Shown piece after piece: positions 9,001 to 18,250 of a stretch of DNA of 64,000 nt. The position numbers and the translations under genes are program-made. The DNA comes from Acidicapsa ligni (GTDB lineage: Bacteria; Acidobacteriota; Terriglobia; Terriglobales; Acidobacteriaceae): NCBI RefSeq assembly GCF_025685655.1, contig NZ_JAGSYG010000002.1, positions 186,001-250,000 of the forward strand, given 5' to 3'. The first letter of the stretch is position 1. Each line of letters starts with the position of its first letter. The notes under the pieces are model-generated. The model saw only the letters and a list, made by a program, of their open reading frames with translations. It made no database searches and was not told the origin of the DNA.

Positions 9001-9030
9001 ATCGCGGCGGCTGCAATCAGCCGCCGCGAT
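9001..9030. terminator. Strong GC hairpin after htpG
   Basis: ATCGCGGCGGCTG (9001-9013) pairs perfectly with CAGCCGCCGCGAT (9018-9030) around a CAAT loop. It lies just beyond the htpG stop on the minus strand. No T-run follows on that strand, so it may stabilise the 3' end rather than terminate alone. Confidence 0.6.
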
Positions 9031-9048
9031 TGAGTTTTCGACGGATAG

Positions 9049-10932
9049 TTAAATGGACAGGTTGAGGATGCGGTTCAGGCGTTGGACGAAGTTAGCCGGG
9101 TCCTGAAGAGCAACACCTTCCATCAGGAGAGCTTGATCGAAGAGTAGCCATGCTGCGTCTTCTGCAGTGGCATCCTCAGGACGAGCGAGAAGTTTCTTGA
9201 CGATCTCGTGATCAGGATTGATCTCAAGTGTCGGCTTGGGTGCGGGGAAGTCGGTCTGTCCCATGGCGCGGAGCATCTGCTGCATCTGGATGGAGGGTTC
9301 TTCTTCATCGGAAACAATGCAGGAGGGGCTGTCCGCGAGGCGTTCGGAGACGCGCACATCTTTCACGCGATCGCCGAGCGTAGCCTTGAGTTTTTCGAGC
9401 AGAGGCTTGAGATTTTCAGCCTGCGCTTCCTTGTCTGTTTTGTCGGCTTCGGCGTCGTCTTTGAAGTCTTCGCTGGTTCCGGCTTTATTGACAGCTTTGA
9501 TGTCGATCTCGCTGTACTTGTCGATGCCGGAAAAGACGATTTCGTCGATGTCGTCATCGAGTATGAGGACTTCGAGATCCTTCTTCTTGTAGATCTCCAG
9601 CAGCGGCGAAGTGCGGAGCAGCGATTCGGCGCCGCCGGTGATGTAGTAGATGCTCTTCTGGCCCTCTTTCATGCGCGATTTAACGTCGGCGAGGCTGGTG
9701 CGGCCTTCTACTTTGGTGGACTTGAAGCGGACCAGTTCGAGCAGTGTTTCGCGATTGGCGTAGTCGCCGTACAGGCCCTCTTTGAGAGGACGATTGTATT
9801 CGGCGGTGAACTTCGCGAACTCGTCTGGATGATTCGTGGCGATGCTCTTCAGTTCGGAGAGAATCTTCTTCACGCTGGCAGTGCGGATGCTGGTGAGTAC
9901 GCGATTCTGCTGGAGTATTTCGCGGCTTACGTTAAGCGGGAGATCTTCGCTGTCGATGATGCCGCGCACGAAGCGCAGATACTGCGGCAGGAGTTCCTTG
10001 GCGTCGTCCATGATGAAGACACGCTTGACATAGAGTTTCACGCCGACCTTGTATTCAGCCTGGTAGAGGTCGAGTGGAGCCTTGGCCGGGATGTAGAAAA
10101 GCGTGGTGTAGTCGAGGCTGCCTTCGGCCTTGGTGTGGAACCAGAAGAGCGGATCCTGCGAGTCGCCGGTGATGGACTTGTAGAGTTCTTTGTAGTCCTC
10201 AGGTTCAAGTTCATTTTTAGAGCGACGCCAGAGTGCGCTGGCTGCATTGACCTGCTCGGTCGTGCGCGTCTTGATGGACTTCTTTTCTTCTTCGTTCCAC
10301 TCGCTCTTGTCGTAGGTCAGAAAGATGGGGAAGGCAATGTGGTTGGAGTACTTCTTGACGATCTCCTGCAAACGCCAGCTGTTGGCATATTGCTTGCCCT
10401 CTTCATTGAGATGAAGAAGGATGGTGGTGCCTGCAACCAAGCGTTCGGCTGGCTCGATTTCAAAGCCGGTTTTGCCGTCGCTGGTCCAGCGCCAGGCCAG
10501 CTCTTCGCCAGCTTTGCGAGAGACAACTTCGATCTTGTCGGCGACCATGAACGCGCTGTAGAAGCCGACGCCAAACTGGCCGATGAGGTTCGAATCTTTC
10601 TTGGCGTCACCGGAGAGCTGCGAGAGAAAATTCTTAGTTCCCGAGCGAGCGATGGTGCCGAGGTGCGAGACAAGTTCTTCTTCGTTCATGCCAATGCCGG
10701 TATCGGCGATGACGAGAGTCTTGGCTTCTTCGTCGAGATCGAGATCGATGCGCGGATCGAAGGGGACGGTCTTGTAGACGTCGTCCGTCAGGGTAAGATG
10801 GCGGAGCTTGTCGAGCGCATCGGAAGAGTTGGAGATGAGTTCGCGCAGAAAGATTTCTGGATGCGAGTAAAGAGAATGGATGATGAGCTGTAGGAGCTGA
10901 TTGACTTCAGTCTGAAATTCACGCTTGGACAT
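9049..10932 (-). CDS. htpG: Chaperone HtpG (bacterial Hsp90)
   Basis: A full-length 627-residue Hsp90. The N-terminal GHKL ATPase domain shows RELISNSSDALDKLR (about 29-43), DTGIGM (about 77-82), GTIARSGTKNFL (about 92) and IGQFGVGFYSAFMVAD (about 116-131). The middle domain contains GIIDSEDLPLNVSREILQ near 325, and the C-terminal dimerisation domain ends HEIVKKLL and related helices. Like other bacterial forms it lacks the charged linker and MEEVD tail. It diverges from the ADOP permease gene; no CIRCE operator is visible in the 229-bp spacer. Confidence 0.97.
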   Translation of the reverse strand: MSKREFQTEVNQLLQLIIHSLYSHPEIFLRELISNSSDALDKLRHLTLTDDVYKTVPFDPRIDLDLDEEAKTLVIADTGIGMNEEELVSHLGTIARSGTKNFLSQLSGDAKKDSNLIGQFGVGFYSAFMVADKIEVVSRKAGEELAWRWTSDGKTGFEIEPAERLVAGTTILLHLNEEGKQYANSWRLQEIVKKYSNHIAFPIFLTYDKSEWNEEEKKSIKTRTTEQVNAASALWRRSKNELEPEDYKELYKSITGDSQDPLFWFHTKAEGSLDYTTLFYIPAKAPLDLYQAEYKVGVKLYVKRVFIMDDAKELLPQYLRFVRGIIDSEDLPLNVSREILQQNRVLTSIRTASVKKILSELKSIATNHPDEFAKFTAEYNRPLKEGLYGDYANRETLLELVRFKSTKVEGRTSLADVKSRMKEGQKSIYYITGGAESLLRTSPLLEIYKKKDLEVLILDDDIDEIVFSGIDKYSEIDIKAVNKAGTSEDFKDDAEADKTDKEAQAENLKPLLEKLKATLGDRVKDVRVSERLADSPSCIVSDEEEPSIQMQQMLRAMGQTDFPAPKPTLEINPDHEIVKKLLARPEDATAEDAAWLLFDQALLMEGVALQDPANFVQRLNRILNLSI

Positions 10933-11003
10933 AGATTGTTATCACCGTTACACATAACTATAAAACGTGAGAGCGAGTGCGCGAATCTGCTGCGTGGCGC
11001 ATT

Positions 11004-11039
11004 TGTCCGTGATTGGACAGGGGTGTCCGACGGTGGACG
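11004..11039. promoter_or_regulatory. Two tandem TGTCC-N6-GGACA inverted repeats (candidate operator)
   Basis: TGTCC-N6-GGACA at 11004-11019 is followed by TGTCC-N6-GGACG at 11024-11039. Centre-to-centre spacing is 20 bp, about two helical turns, on the same DNA face. They lie between htpG and the permease gene. Spacing and symmetry suggest cooperative binding of a dimeric repressor, but no regulator gene is adjacent. Confidence 0.55.
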
Positions 11040-11161
11040 ATTTCTGGAGTAATAGATTGAGCTTTTAACCGATAATTGTCCAGAATAGAGCGGATTTCTG
11101 CTATTTGATTTTGGAACCGGAAGTGCTATTAGTTCTGGATACCGATGGATGGAGCGTGGCC

Positions 11162-13648
11162 ATGTCTCTTTTTCGCGATCTGAAAATTGCAATTCGTCAC
11201 CTGTTGAAGTCTGCCGGCTTTACGACAACCGCTGTGTTGATGCTGGCATTGGGGATAGGTGCAACTACAGCAATATTTTCGGTTGTCGAGGGAGTCTTGT
11301 TGCGTCCGTTGCCATTCCCCGATTCGGAGCGGGTTGTGGTTTTGACGGACATCCTGCAGGGTTTGGACGTGGGTGGAAATGGCGAGGCTGGGGTTACTGT
11401 TCCCGATATTCGTAATTACACTCGCGACACGCATAGCTTTACCAGCCTGGGGGGATATACCGGAACCGGATATGAGCTTTCGGGCGCGGGTGATCCTGTA
11501 TCGGTGAATGCTTCCCGGATGACTGGAGGCGTCTTTCCGGCATTGGGAGTTGCGCCGCTCATGGGGCGCTTTTTTACTAAGCAGGAAGACGATCAACACC
11601 AGCAGGTAGCACTGCTCAGCTATGCCACATGGCGGAACCGCTTTCATGGGGACGCAGGGATATTAGGAAAGAAGATCCTTCTCGACCGCAAGCCTTTTGT
11701 GGTCATTGGTGTGATGCCCCGCAATTTTGAGTTTCCGTTGAATCCCGGACAATTGAATCGCAGTGAATTATGGGTTCCGATGAGCTTTACGGTAGAAGAG
11801 CTTTCAACACCCGCTGCGGCTAACTGGAGTTACAGCATGGTTGGGCGCTTGAGATCGGATACAACTGCATCGCAGGCAGTTACCGATGCGGGGCGCGTAG
11901 CTGCGGAGACGATGCGCAATTATCCGGCAGAAATGGCGGGCTTTCACATTCGTCCGGTGATCAGGCCGCTGCATGACGAGGTGGTAGAAGATGCTCGTCC
12001 ACTGCTTCGCACATTGTTTCTGGCGGTCGCTGTTGTTCTGCTGATTGCATGCGCCAATCTTGCCGGACTCCTGCTTGTACGAGCCATTCGCCGACGTAGA
12101 GAAGTCGCTGTTCGTCTTGCGCTGGGAGCGAGTGCTGCAACCTTGTTGCGACAGGCGATCATGGAAAGTCTGGTGTTAAGCGTTGCCGGCGGTCTGACTG
12201 GGCTGGCGCTGGCAGCCATCGCGCTAAAGGTGGGAGTGCAGTTGCTGCCGGAGACATTGCCGCGCATCGGCGAGATTGGTCTGGATTGGACTGTTGCCTG
12301 CTTCGCGTTGGTGTTGGCTGTTGTAACCGGAATCATCTGCGGTTTGGCGCCTGCGTTCGCTGCTATTCGAACCAACGTCAACGACACGTTGAAAGAGGGC
12401 GGCCGCACTGGCACTTCAGGAGGACACGGGCGGTTGCGCTCGGCGTTGGTGATTGCGGAGATTGCCGTTGCGCTGGTGCTGCTCACAGCATCGGGCCTGC
12501 TGCTGCGCAGCTTTGAAAAGATGCGCCAGGTGGATCTTGGTTTCAGGCCGGATCATACGCTGGTGTCCGGTTACGTACTGCCGCAGAAACAGTATGCGAC
12601 ACAGGCCTCAATAGACCAGTTCAATCACGAATTGATACGTAGATTGCAGGGGCTTCCCGGCGTAAAAAGTGTGGGGATTACAAGCTTTTTGCCTGCTTCA
12701 GGAAGCAACTCCAACGGAGCGTTTGTTGCTGAAGGATATATTGCTCCCAAAGACGGAAGCCTTGATCTGGCAACTCCGATACAGGTGCAGGGAGACTATT
12801 TTCAGGCGATGGGGATTCCCTTGCTGCGAGGGCGATTTTTGAACTCCGATGACAGGGTGGCTACGCAACTGGTGGTGGTTGTAAACCATAAACTTGCTGC
12901 GCAGTCGTGGCCGGGCCAGAGCCCTATCGGCAAGCGCTTTCGACTTGGAACGCAAGCCATGCGGACGCCCTGGGCGATAGTGGTGGGTGAAGTGGCGGAT
13001 GTAAAGGAGAGCTCACCTGACTTGCCGACAAAACAGCAATACTACATGGCTACGGAACAGGCATTGGGAATGGCGGGATCTCTTGCCTCACCGACTGACC
13101 TGAGTGGGGGAGGTGGATCGATTGCTATACGCACGGTCATGGATCCGAAGCAGATAGAAAACGCGCTTCGCGCCACAGTTCACGCACTCGATCCGCAGCT
13201 TCCGCTCATACAGACACAGACCATGGAGCAGGCAATTTCCGATGTGGAAGCTCCGCGAAAATTCAATACGGCGCTTATCTCATCGTTTGCTGCGGCCGCA
13301 TTGCTGCTGGCGATCCTGGGCATTTACAGCGTCATTGCGTTCTCGGTTGCGCAACGTGTGCAGGAGATGGCAATTCGCATCGCGCTTGGATCGCAACGCT
13401 CCGGAATCGTGGGTCTGATTTTGTATTCAGGCGCGAAGCTGGCTGTAATTGGCTGTGCTATCGGGCTTGCCGGAGCGGTGGCTGCTTCGCATCTGCTGAA
13501 GTCATTGCTGTTTGGGGTGAGCGTGCTCGATCCTATGGTGCTGGTAGTGGCTTCGATTTGCGTACTGCTGCTGACTCTGGCGGCATCGCTTCTGCCCGCT
13601 TACCGGGCTGCGACTGTCAATCCGACGCAGGCGTTGCGAGCGGAGTAG
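11162..13648 (+). CDS. ADOP/MacB-type ABC transporter permease (no ATPase partner nearby)
   Basis: An 828-residue permease with two repeats of a MacB-like periplasmic core domain plus FtsX domain. An N-terminal helix (about 20-42, TTTAVLMLALGIGATTAIFSVV) is followed by the first periplasmic domain, three helices near 285-420 (including LFLAVAVVLLIACANLAGLLL), a long second periplasmic domain and a terminal FtsX unit with ALLLAILGIYSVIAFSVAQR. ATG 11162 is chosen for GGAG 8 nt upstream; earlier in-frame codons lack such a site. No ABC ATPase gene lies next to it, as is common for acidobacterial duplicated-permease proteins. It ends 12 nt from convergent gpsA. Substrate unknown. Confidence 0.85.
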   Translation: MSLFRDLKIAIRHLLKSAGFTTTAVLMLALGIGATTAIFSVVEGVLLRPLPFPDSERVVVLTDILQGLDVGGNGEAGVTVPDIRNYTRDTHSFTSLGGYTGTGYELSGAGDPVSVNASRMTGGVFPALGVAPLMGRFFTKQEDDQHQQVALLSYATWRNRFHGDAGILGKKILLDRKPFVVIGVMPRNFEFPLNPGQLNRSELWVPMSFTVEELSTPAAANWSYSMVGRLRSDTTASQAVTDAGRVAAETMRNYPAEMAGFHIRPVIRPLHDEVVEDARPLLRTLFLAVAVVLLIACANLAGLLLVRAIRRRREVAVRLALGASAATLLRQAIMESLVLSVAGGLTGLALAAIALKVGVQLLPETLPRIGEIGLDWTVACFALVLAVVTGIICGLAPAFAAIRTNVNDTLKEGGRTGTSGGHGRLRSALVIAEIAVALVLLTASGLLLRSFEKMRQVDLGFRPDHTLVSGYVLPQKQYATQASIDQFNHELIRRLQGLPGVKSVGITSFLPASGSNSNGAFVAEGYIAPKDGSLDLATPIQVQGDYFQAMGIPLLRGRFLNSDDRVATQLVVVVNHKLAAQSWPGQSPIGKRFRLGTQAMRTPWAIVVGEVADVKESSPDLPTKQQYYMATEQALGMAGSLASPTDLSGGGGSIAIRTVMDPKQIENALRATVHALDPQLPLIQTQTMEQAISDVEAPRKFNTALISSFAAAALLLAILGIYSVIAFSVAQRVQEMAIRIALGSQRSGIVGLILYSGAKLAVIGCAIGLAGAVAASHLLKSLLFGVSVLDPMVLVVASICVLLLTLAASLLPAYRAATVNPTQALRAE

Positions 13649-13660
13649 CTCGCACAGCGG

Positions 13661-14674
13661 CTAGTCTTCTTCGTGGCGGCCGGGGCGCATCATCAATTCG
13701 CGGACAACAGCTTTGGGCGCTTTGCCGTGGTCGAGGATGAATCCCATCTGCTCAGTGATGGGCATTTCTACGCCAAGCTTGTGAGCCAGTCCGAGTGCGG
13801 CTCGCGTTGTTCGTATGCCCTCTGCAACTTTGCCGTCGAGGCCGGCGAGGATTTCCGAAAGGCTGCGCCCCTGGCCTAATTCGAAGCCCACAGTACGGTT
13901 ACGCGAGAGCGAACCGGTGCAGGTGAGAACTAGATCGCCGACTCCGCTGAGCCCGGCAAGTGTTTCGCGATGGCCTCCGGCGGCGATGGAAAGGCGCGTG
14001 ATTTCAGCGATGCCTCGTGTAATAAGTCCGGCCGCAGAGTTGGAGCCGAGGCCCAGTCCGGCGAGCACTCCCGCAGCGATGGCGATCACGTTTTTAAGCG
14101 CGCCGCCAAGTTCGACACCGATGACATCGTCATTGGTGTAAAGGCGCAGCGTATCGCTGGAAAATTCGCGCTGGATCGTTGCTGCAACAGCGCTTTCAGA
14201 GAAGGCGATTGTGACCGCGGTCGGCATTCCTGCCGCGACTTCCTGGGCGAAAGACGGACCGCTCAGAGCGCCAACCGGGATGCTGTTTCCTGCTTCGCCA
14301 AGGCAGCTTTGGATCACTTCCGTCATGCGCAGAAAGGTGTGATCTTCAATACCTTTAGTGGCGCTGACGAAGATCTGCCCGGAATGAATATGCGGAGCGA
14401 GACGAGTGATTGTGGAGCGCAGAAACTGGGACGGAATCACGCTTACGACGATCTCTGCCCGGGCCAGCGCGGACGCGTCGTCACCCGTGATCTGCAGTGA
14501 ATCCGGAAACCGAAAGCCGGGAAGGAAATGGTGATTCTCGCGGCTCAGGCGCAGCGCTTCCGCTGTCGCCGTTCGATGGGACCAGAGAGTGACTTGATGG
14601 TCTGGTTTTGCAGCGAGGGAAAGAGCAATTGCCGTTCCCCAGGCTCCCGAGCCCAGCACGGTGATACGGCTCAT
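13661..14674 (-). CDS. gpsA: Glycerol-3-phosphate dehydrogenase [NAD(P)+] GpsA
   Basis: A 337-residue cytosolic enzyme reducing dihydroxyacetone phosphate to sn-glycerol-3-phosphate for phospholipid synthesis. The Rossmann motif GSGAWGTAIA is near residue 7. LSGPSFAQEV (near 140), the catalytic-lysine region GGALKNVIAIAAG (near 185) and NSAAGLITRGIAE follow. The start ATG overlaps the plsY stop in ATGA, indicating translational coupling with the acyltransferase that uses its product. An open frame continues far upstream across plsY but codes nothing recognisable there. Confidence 0.96.
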   Translation of the reverse strand: MSRITVLGSGAWGTAIALSLAAKPDHQVTLWSHRTATAEALRLSRENHHFLPGFRFPDSLQITGDDASALARAEIVVSVIPSQFLRSTITRLAPHIHSGQIFVSATKGIEDHTFLRMTEVIQSCLGEAGNSIPVGALSGPSFAQEVAAGMPTAVTIAFSESAVAATIQREFSSDTLRLYTNDDVIGVELGGALKNVIAIAAGVLAGLGLGSNSAAGLITRGIAEITRLSIAAGGHRETLAGLSGVGDLVLTCTGSLSRNRTVGFELGQGRSLSEILAGLDGKVAEGIRTTRAALGLAHKLGVEMPITEQMGFILDHGKAPKAVVRELMMRPGRHEED

Positions 14675-15348
14675 AGGGAGTCTTCTGCTTTCGCTACAGG
14701 CTTTTTTGCGCCAGTGCCAAAGCGATACTCCGTGCCCGCAACCAGGCGCTGAATATTTGCAGAGTGCTTGGCGATGATCAGCGCTACCACCGCCAGGATT
14801 ACAACGAAGGGAAGCGGAGCTCGTACCCACGGCGTGAGAAACCAGGCCAGTGCTGGAAAGGCCGCAGCTCCGATGATCGATGCTAGCGAAACATAGCGTG
14901 TAAGCGCGAAGATCATTGCAAAAATAACGATGGAACCAACTGCAGCGAGCGGAGCGATGACGGTGAAGACTCCGAATGCAGTAGCGACTCCCTTGCCGCC
15001 GCGCAGGCCGAGCCATACGGGGTACATGTGGCCCAGGATGGCGCAAAGGGCTGCTAGCGCTTCTGCGTTGTGCAGCGGAATAGGCGGGAAGCCTATGGAG
15101 GCCATCCGCGCGCCTACAAGGACCGCGAGAGCTCCCTTGAGAACATCGAAAAGAAAGGTGGCCGCGCCCAGGCCCTTTGCGCCGGAGCGGAGGACGTTTG
15201 TCGCACCAATGTTGCCGCTGCCAAGGCTGCGGATATCCTGCTTGCGGAAAAAGCGCACGAGCAAGTATCCCGTGGGAATGGACCCCAGCAGATAGGCCGC
15301 TGCGACGATCGCAAGCGAATGGAACCAGACTGTGAGTGCAACTGGCAT
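14671..15348 (-). CDS. plsY: Glycerol-3-phosphate acyltransferase PlsY
   Basis: A 225-residue inner-membrane enzyme that transfers acyl groups from acyl phosphate to glycerol-3-phosphate. The three cytoplasmic family motifs are visible: GSIPTGYLL near residue 21 and SLGSGNIGATNVLR near 41, GLRGGKGVATAFG near 110, and KHSANIQRLVAGTEYRFG near 195. Five or so hydrophobic helices span the protein. It overlaps gpsA by 4 nt (ATGA), so the enzyme making the substrate is co-translated. Confidence 0.95.
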   Translation of the reverse strand: MPVALTVWFHSLAIVAAAYLLGSIPTGYLLVRFFRKQDIRSLGSGNIGATNVLRSGAKGLGAATFLFDVLKGALAVLVGARMASIGFPPIPLHNAEALAALCAILGHMYPVWLGLRGGKGVATAFGVFTVIAPLAAVGSIVIFAMIFALTRYVSLASIIGAAAFPALAWFLTPWVRAPLPFVVILAVVALIIAKHSANIQRLVAGTEYRFGTGAKKPVAKAEDSL

Positions 15349-15388
15349 TACTCAAACTTTATCAGGTTACGCTTGCGTACTCCGAATA

Positions 15389-17683
15389 TCAGTTTGCCGC
15401 GACCCGTCCTGCTGCAGTGCTGGAGTTGCTTGCAGTTATGGACAAAGGCTTCCAATCGGAAGCCCATTTCGACGGGGACGGCCCCATAACCAGCTTGAGC
15501 GTCGGACCAGTCATGATCTGCTCGTAGCGGATTACCGGGATGTCGAGCGGTTTGCCGTTCAAGGTCGCAGATTGGATGTAGACGTTTGTTGGTGAGTTGT
15601 TCTCAGCAACTACGTTAAGCCGCTTTCCATTGGCTAAACGCAACGACATTTTGGAGAAGAGCGGACTGCCGATCATGTAGTCGCCAGAGGCCGGGTTGAC
15701 AGGATAGAAGCCGAGAGCAGTGAAGAGATACCAGGCGGACATCTGGCCGCAGTCATCATCGCCGTCAATGCCGGAGGGCAGGTTGGCGTATTCAGCGTTG
15801 GCAATTTCGCGGACTTTGGCCTGCGTCTTCCAGGGCTGGCCGCTGTAGTCGTAGAGATAGCCATAGTGGTGGCTCGGCTCATTGCTGTGGACGTTGTGTC
15901 CACCCTTGAAATGTTCATCGAGCAGGGCGTTGTATTTTTCAGCGCCACCCATGAGATCGATGAGTCCGGGGATGTCGTGGAAGACTGCCCACGTGTAGAC
16001 CCAGTGGTCGCCTTCAGTCCAGCCGTCTTTTTCATCGGCCCACGAGCCATCGGAGTTTTTGGCCTGCATGAAGCCGGTTTGCTTGTTGAAGATGTGTTGA
16101 TAGTTCAGTGAGCGCTTGAGGAAGAATTCGTAATCGCTGGTCTTGCCGAGAGCCTTGGCAACTTGCGCCACGCACCAGTCGTCGTAGGAGTCTTCAAGAG
16201 TGCGAGAGGCAGCTTCGGCGGTCTTGTCGGTCGGGACATAGCCAAGCTGTTTCAGGTAGGTGAGTCCGCCGCGTGCTTCGTAGGGTGTGTTGGGTTCGCG
16301 ATCGAGCCACTTACGGGTGGTGTCGCCATCCGGCGGAGTCATGGCGTCTTTGTAGACGGCTTGCCAGGCGAGGTTGCGGTCAAAGCCGTGAAAGTTTTTC
16401 TGAATGGCTTCGGCGACCATGGAGTCGGCATGTGTGCCGATCATGATGTTGGTGTAGGAGGGGTTGGGCCACTTAGGCATCCATCCGCCTTCCTGATAAT
16501 TCTGCAGCAGAGCAGTGATCATGCCGTCGATGCGCTCAGGCGCAACGAGCGTGAGCAGGCTGTGTTCAGCGCGGAAAGTGTCCCAGATGGAGTAAGCAGT
16601 GTACGACTCGCCCTTGTGAATCTGATCGTCGAATGCGCTGTAATAGCGGCCATACTCAGAGAAGATGCGCGGGTAGAGAAGCGTGTGATAGAGCGCGGTG
16701 ACTACGGTGCGCTGCTCATCTTCATTCGCGCCTTCAAGGGTGATGCGGCTTAGCTTGTCATTCCATGTCATGTGAAGTTTTTTGCGAACAGCATCGAAAT
16801 CCCATGCGGGGATTTCTGATTTAAGATTGGCGCGCGCCTGCTCGATGCTGATGAAAGATGTGCCGACGCGTGCCTCGATAACTTCGCCAACTCCGCCTTG
16901 TGCCGTATTGAATGTTGCGTATGCGCCAGTTGCTTCGTCGTGATTTGAAGAGTCTGTTCCGTAGGTTGCAGCGTCGTGAAATGGCTTACGAAATTGAACT
17001 ACGAAATAGCCCTTGAAGTTCGGCAGCTTGAAGGGTCCCAGTCCGTCATCGGTGCGGGCCGGGTTGTAACCGGTGATTTCGTTATGGGCCTTGTCGATGC
17101 TGACGAATCCTGCGATACCCGGACGCGACGCTTCGACGAGAACCCTGGAGTCAGAGCCCGCTGGGAAGGTAAAGCGCATGTAGGAGCAGCGTTCGGTCGC
17201 GGTCATCTCGGTGCGAATTTTTTGTGAGCTGGCCGCGTCCATCACGACGGAGTAATAGTCGGGGTGCGCGATTTCGTCGCTGTGCGTAAAAGGGAGCTTG
17301 CGGTCTTCAGGCGTTGTCCTGAGCTTGCCGGTTTCGGGCATGAGTGTGACGTAGCCGTAGTCGCCCATCCAGATAGCGGGTTGATGCGTGCCCATGAAGC
17401 CGGAGATGGTGGTGTCTTCGTATTTGTAAGAGACGCCGCTGAGCTTGTTCTGGCGGGTTTGCGCAGCCCAGTTGATCATGCCAAAGGGCGGCGTGACGAA
17501 GGGCATGGTGCCGCCGTAGCCGATCTTGCCGCTGCCGGTACCGATGTAGAGGTTTACTTTATCGACGGGATCGATAGGATCAATGGAGTCAATGCGATCA
17601 ACGGGATTAGCGGGCGCACGGAACGCATGGAGAACAATTGTAGACGACAGTAACAGCAGGGCCAGAAAGTTCAACGGTCGCAA
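15389..17683 (-). CDS. Exported GH92-family alpha-mannosidase
   Basis: A 764-residue glycoside hydrolase family 92 protein, a family of exo-acting calcium-dependent alpha-mannosidases. A signal peptide (about 1-25, LNFLALLLLSSTIVLHAFRA) targets it outside the cytoplasm. Family signatures include GGTMPFVTPPFGMINWAAQ (near 57), WDTFRAEHSLLTLV (near 370), MPKWPNPSYTNIMIGTHADS (near 400) and GDDDCGQMSAWYLFTALGFY (near 635). The start is TTG 17683 with GAGG 7 nt upstream. Mature residues about 27-41 are five x-[V/I]-D tripeptides in a row (PVD RID SID PID PVD), a curious acidic linker. It probably releases mannose from host or plant glycans; substrate linkage is not decided by the sequence. Confidence 0.92.
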   Translation of the reverse strand: MRPLNFLALLLLSSTIVLHAFRAPANPVDRIDSIDPIDPVDKVNLYIGTGSGKIGYGGTMPFVTPPFGMINWAAQTRQNKLSGVSYKYEDTTISGFMGTHQPAIWMGDYGYVTLMPETGKLRTTPEDRKLPFTHSDEIAHPDYYSVVMDAASSQKIRTEMTATERCSYMRFTFPAGSDSRVLVEASRPGIAGFVSIDKAHNEITGYNPARTDDGLGPFKLPNFKGYFVVQFRKPFHDAATYGTDSSNHDEATGAYATFNTAQGGVGEVIEARVGTSFISIEQARANLKSEIPAWDFDAVRKKLHMTWNDKLSRITLEGANEDEQRTVVTALYHTLLYPRIFSEYGRYYSAFDDQIHKGESYTAYSIWDTFRAEHSLLTLVAPERIDGMITALLQNYQEGGWMPKWPNPSYTNIMIGTHADSMVAEAIQKNFHGFDRNLAWQAVYKDAMTPPDGDTTRKWLDREPNTPYEARGGLTYLKQLGYVPTDKTAEAASRTLEDSYDDWCVAQVAKALGKTSDYEFFLKRSLNYQHIFNKQTGFMQAKNSDGSWADEKDGWTEGDHWVYTWAVFHDIPGLIDLMGGAEKYNALLDEHFKGGHNVHSNEPSHHYGYLYDYSGQPWKTQAKVREIANAEYANLPSGIDGDDDCGQMSAWYLFTALGFYPVNPASGDYMIGSPLFSKMSLRLANGKRLNVVAENNSPTNVYIQSATLNGKPLDIPVIRYEQIMTGPTLKLVMGPSPSKWASDWKPLSITASNSSTAAGRVAAN

Positions 17684-17700
17684 GGGAAGTCCTCTTTTTC

Positions 17701-18105
17701 TTACTGCGTTGCGGGAAGCGAATATTCAAGATCGTAGGAATGCTTGCCGTCTGCGATCTGGATCGTCATTTTACCGGAGATGCCTTTGAGTTCCCCGCTG
17801 CTTGAGCCCGGGACCACCTGGACTTCGAGGGATAGCGATCCGGCGTCCATGGTGCCGAAGTGCTGCATCGCAAAAGTGCCCGTGTGGCCATTCAACTTGC
17901 CCGTTACGACCTCAATGGCCACATAGCCTGCAGAGCCGGAACGAGGATCGCCCGCGCTGAGCATTATGCCCTTGCTGGTGCCCTCGAGGTCGCCATGAAA
18001 TTGCTTGTCGAGCAGGAACCGGCCAATGGAGGGAGTCTCAGAGTGCGGCTCCGGTGGCTGGGGAATTGTCTTGACATCAAAAGGACCGCGGGCATGTTGT
18101 GTCAT
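17701..18105 (-). CDS. DUF3224 domain protein
   Basis: A 134-residue soluble protein of the DUF3224 type, a small beta-barrel resembling allene-oxide-cyclase-like folds. Visible family features are the central LEGTSKGIMLSAGDPRSGSA and AGYVAIEVVTGKLNGHTGTF (about 60-90), and the end GELKGISGKMTIQIADGKHSY. The start ATG 18105 is preceded by AGGAGA at 6 nt. It lies 17 nt upstream of the GH92 start and probably shares its transcript. The biochemical function of the family is not known to me. Confidence 0.85.
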   Translation of the reverse strand: MTQHARGPFDVKTIPQPPEPHSETPSIGRFLLDKQFHGDLEGTSKGIMLSAGDPRSGSAGYVAIEVVTGKLNGHTGTFAMQHFGTMDAGSLSLEVQVVPGSSSGELKGISGKMTIQIADGKHSYDLEYSLPATQ

Positions 18106-18250
18106 CTGCTTCTCCTGTGTGGAGGATCATGTTCGACAAAATTTTCTTAAAATTGGAGCATGGAAGCAACAACTCGACAGCGAACGACGGAATTACAGAC
18201 GACCTACGGTTGGAAGCTGGAAAAGGAGTGCCGCCCGCCACAAACTTCCG

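Noticed and set aside
9208-10893. 561-codon frame antisense to htpG
   Set aside because: Composition mirrors the htpG codon pattern on the other strand; no motif and no ribosome-binding site.
10933-11003. CIRCE-type operator before htpG
   Set aside because: I looked for TTAGCACTC-N9-GAGTGCTAA and found no match.
14675-15355. Long in-frame extension upstream of gpsA, giving a 564-codon frame
   Set aside because: It lies wholly across plsY in another frame, has no family resemblance, and the GpsA start overlaps the plsY stop in ATGA.
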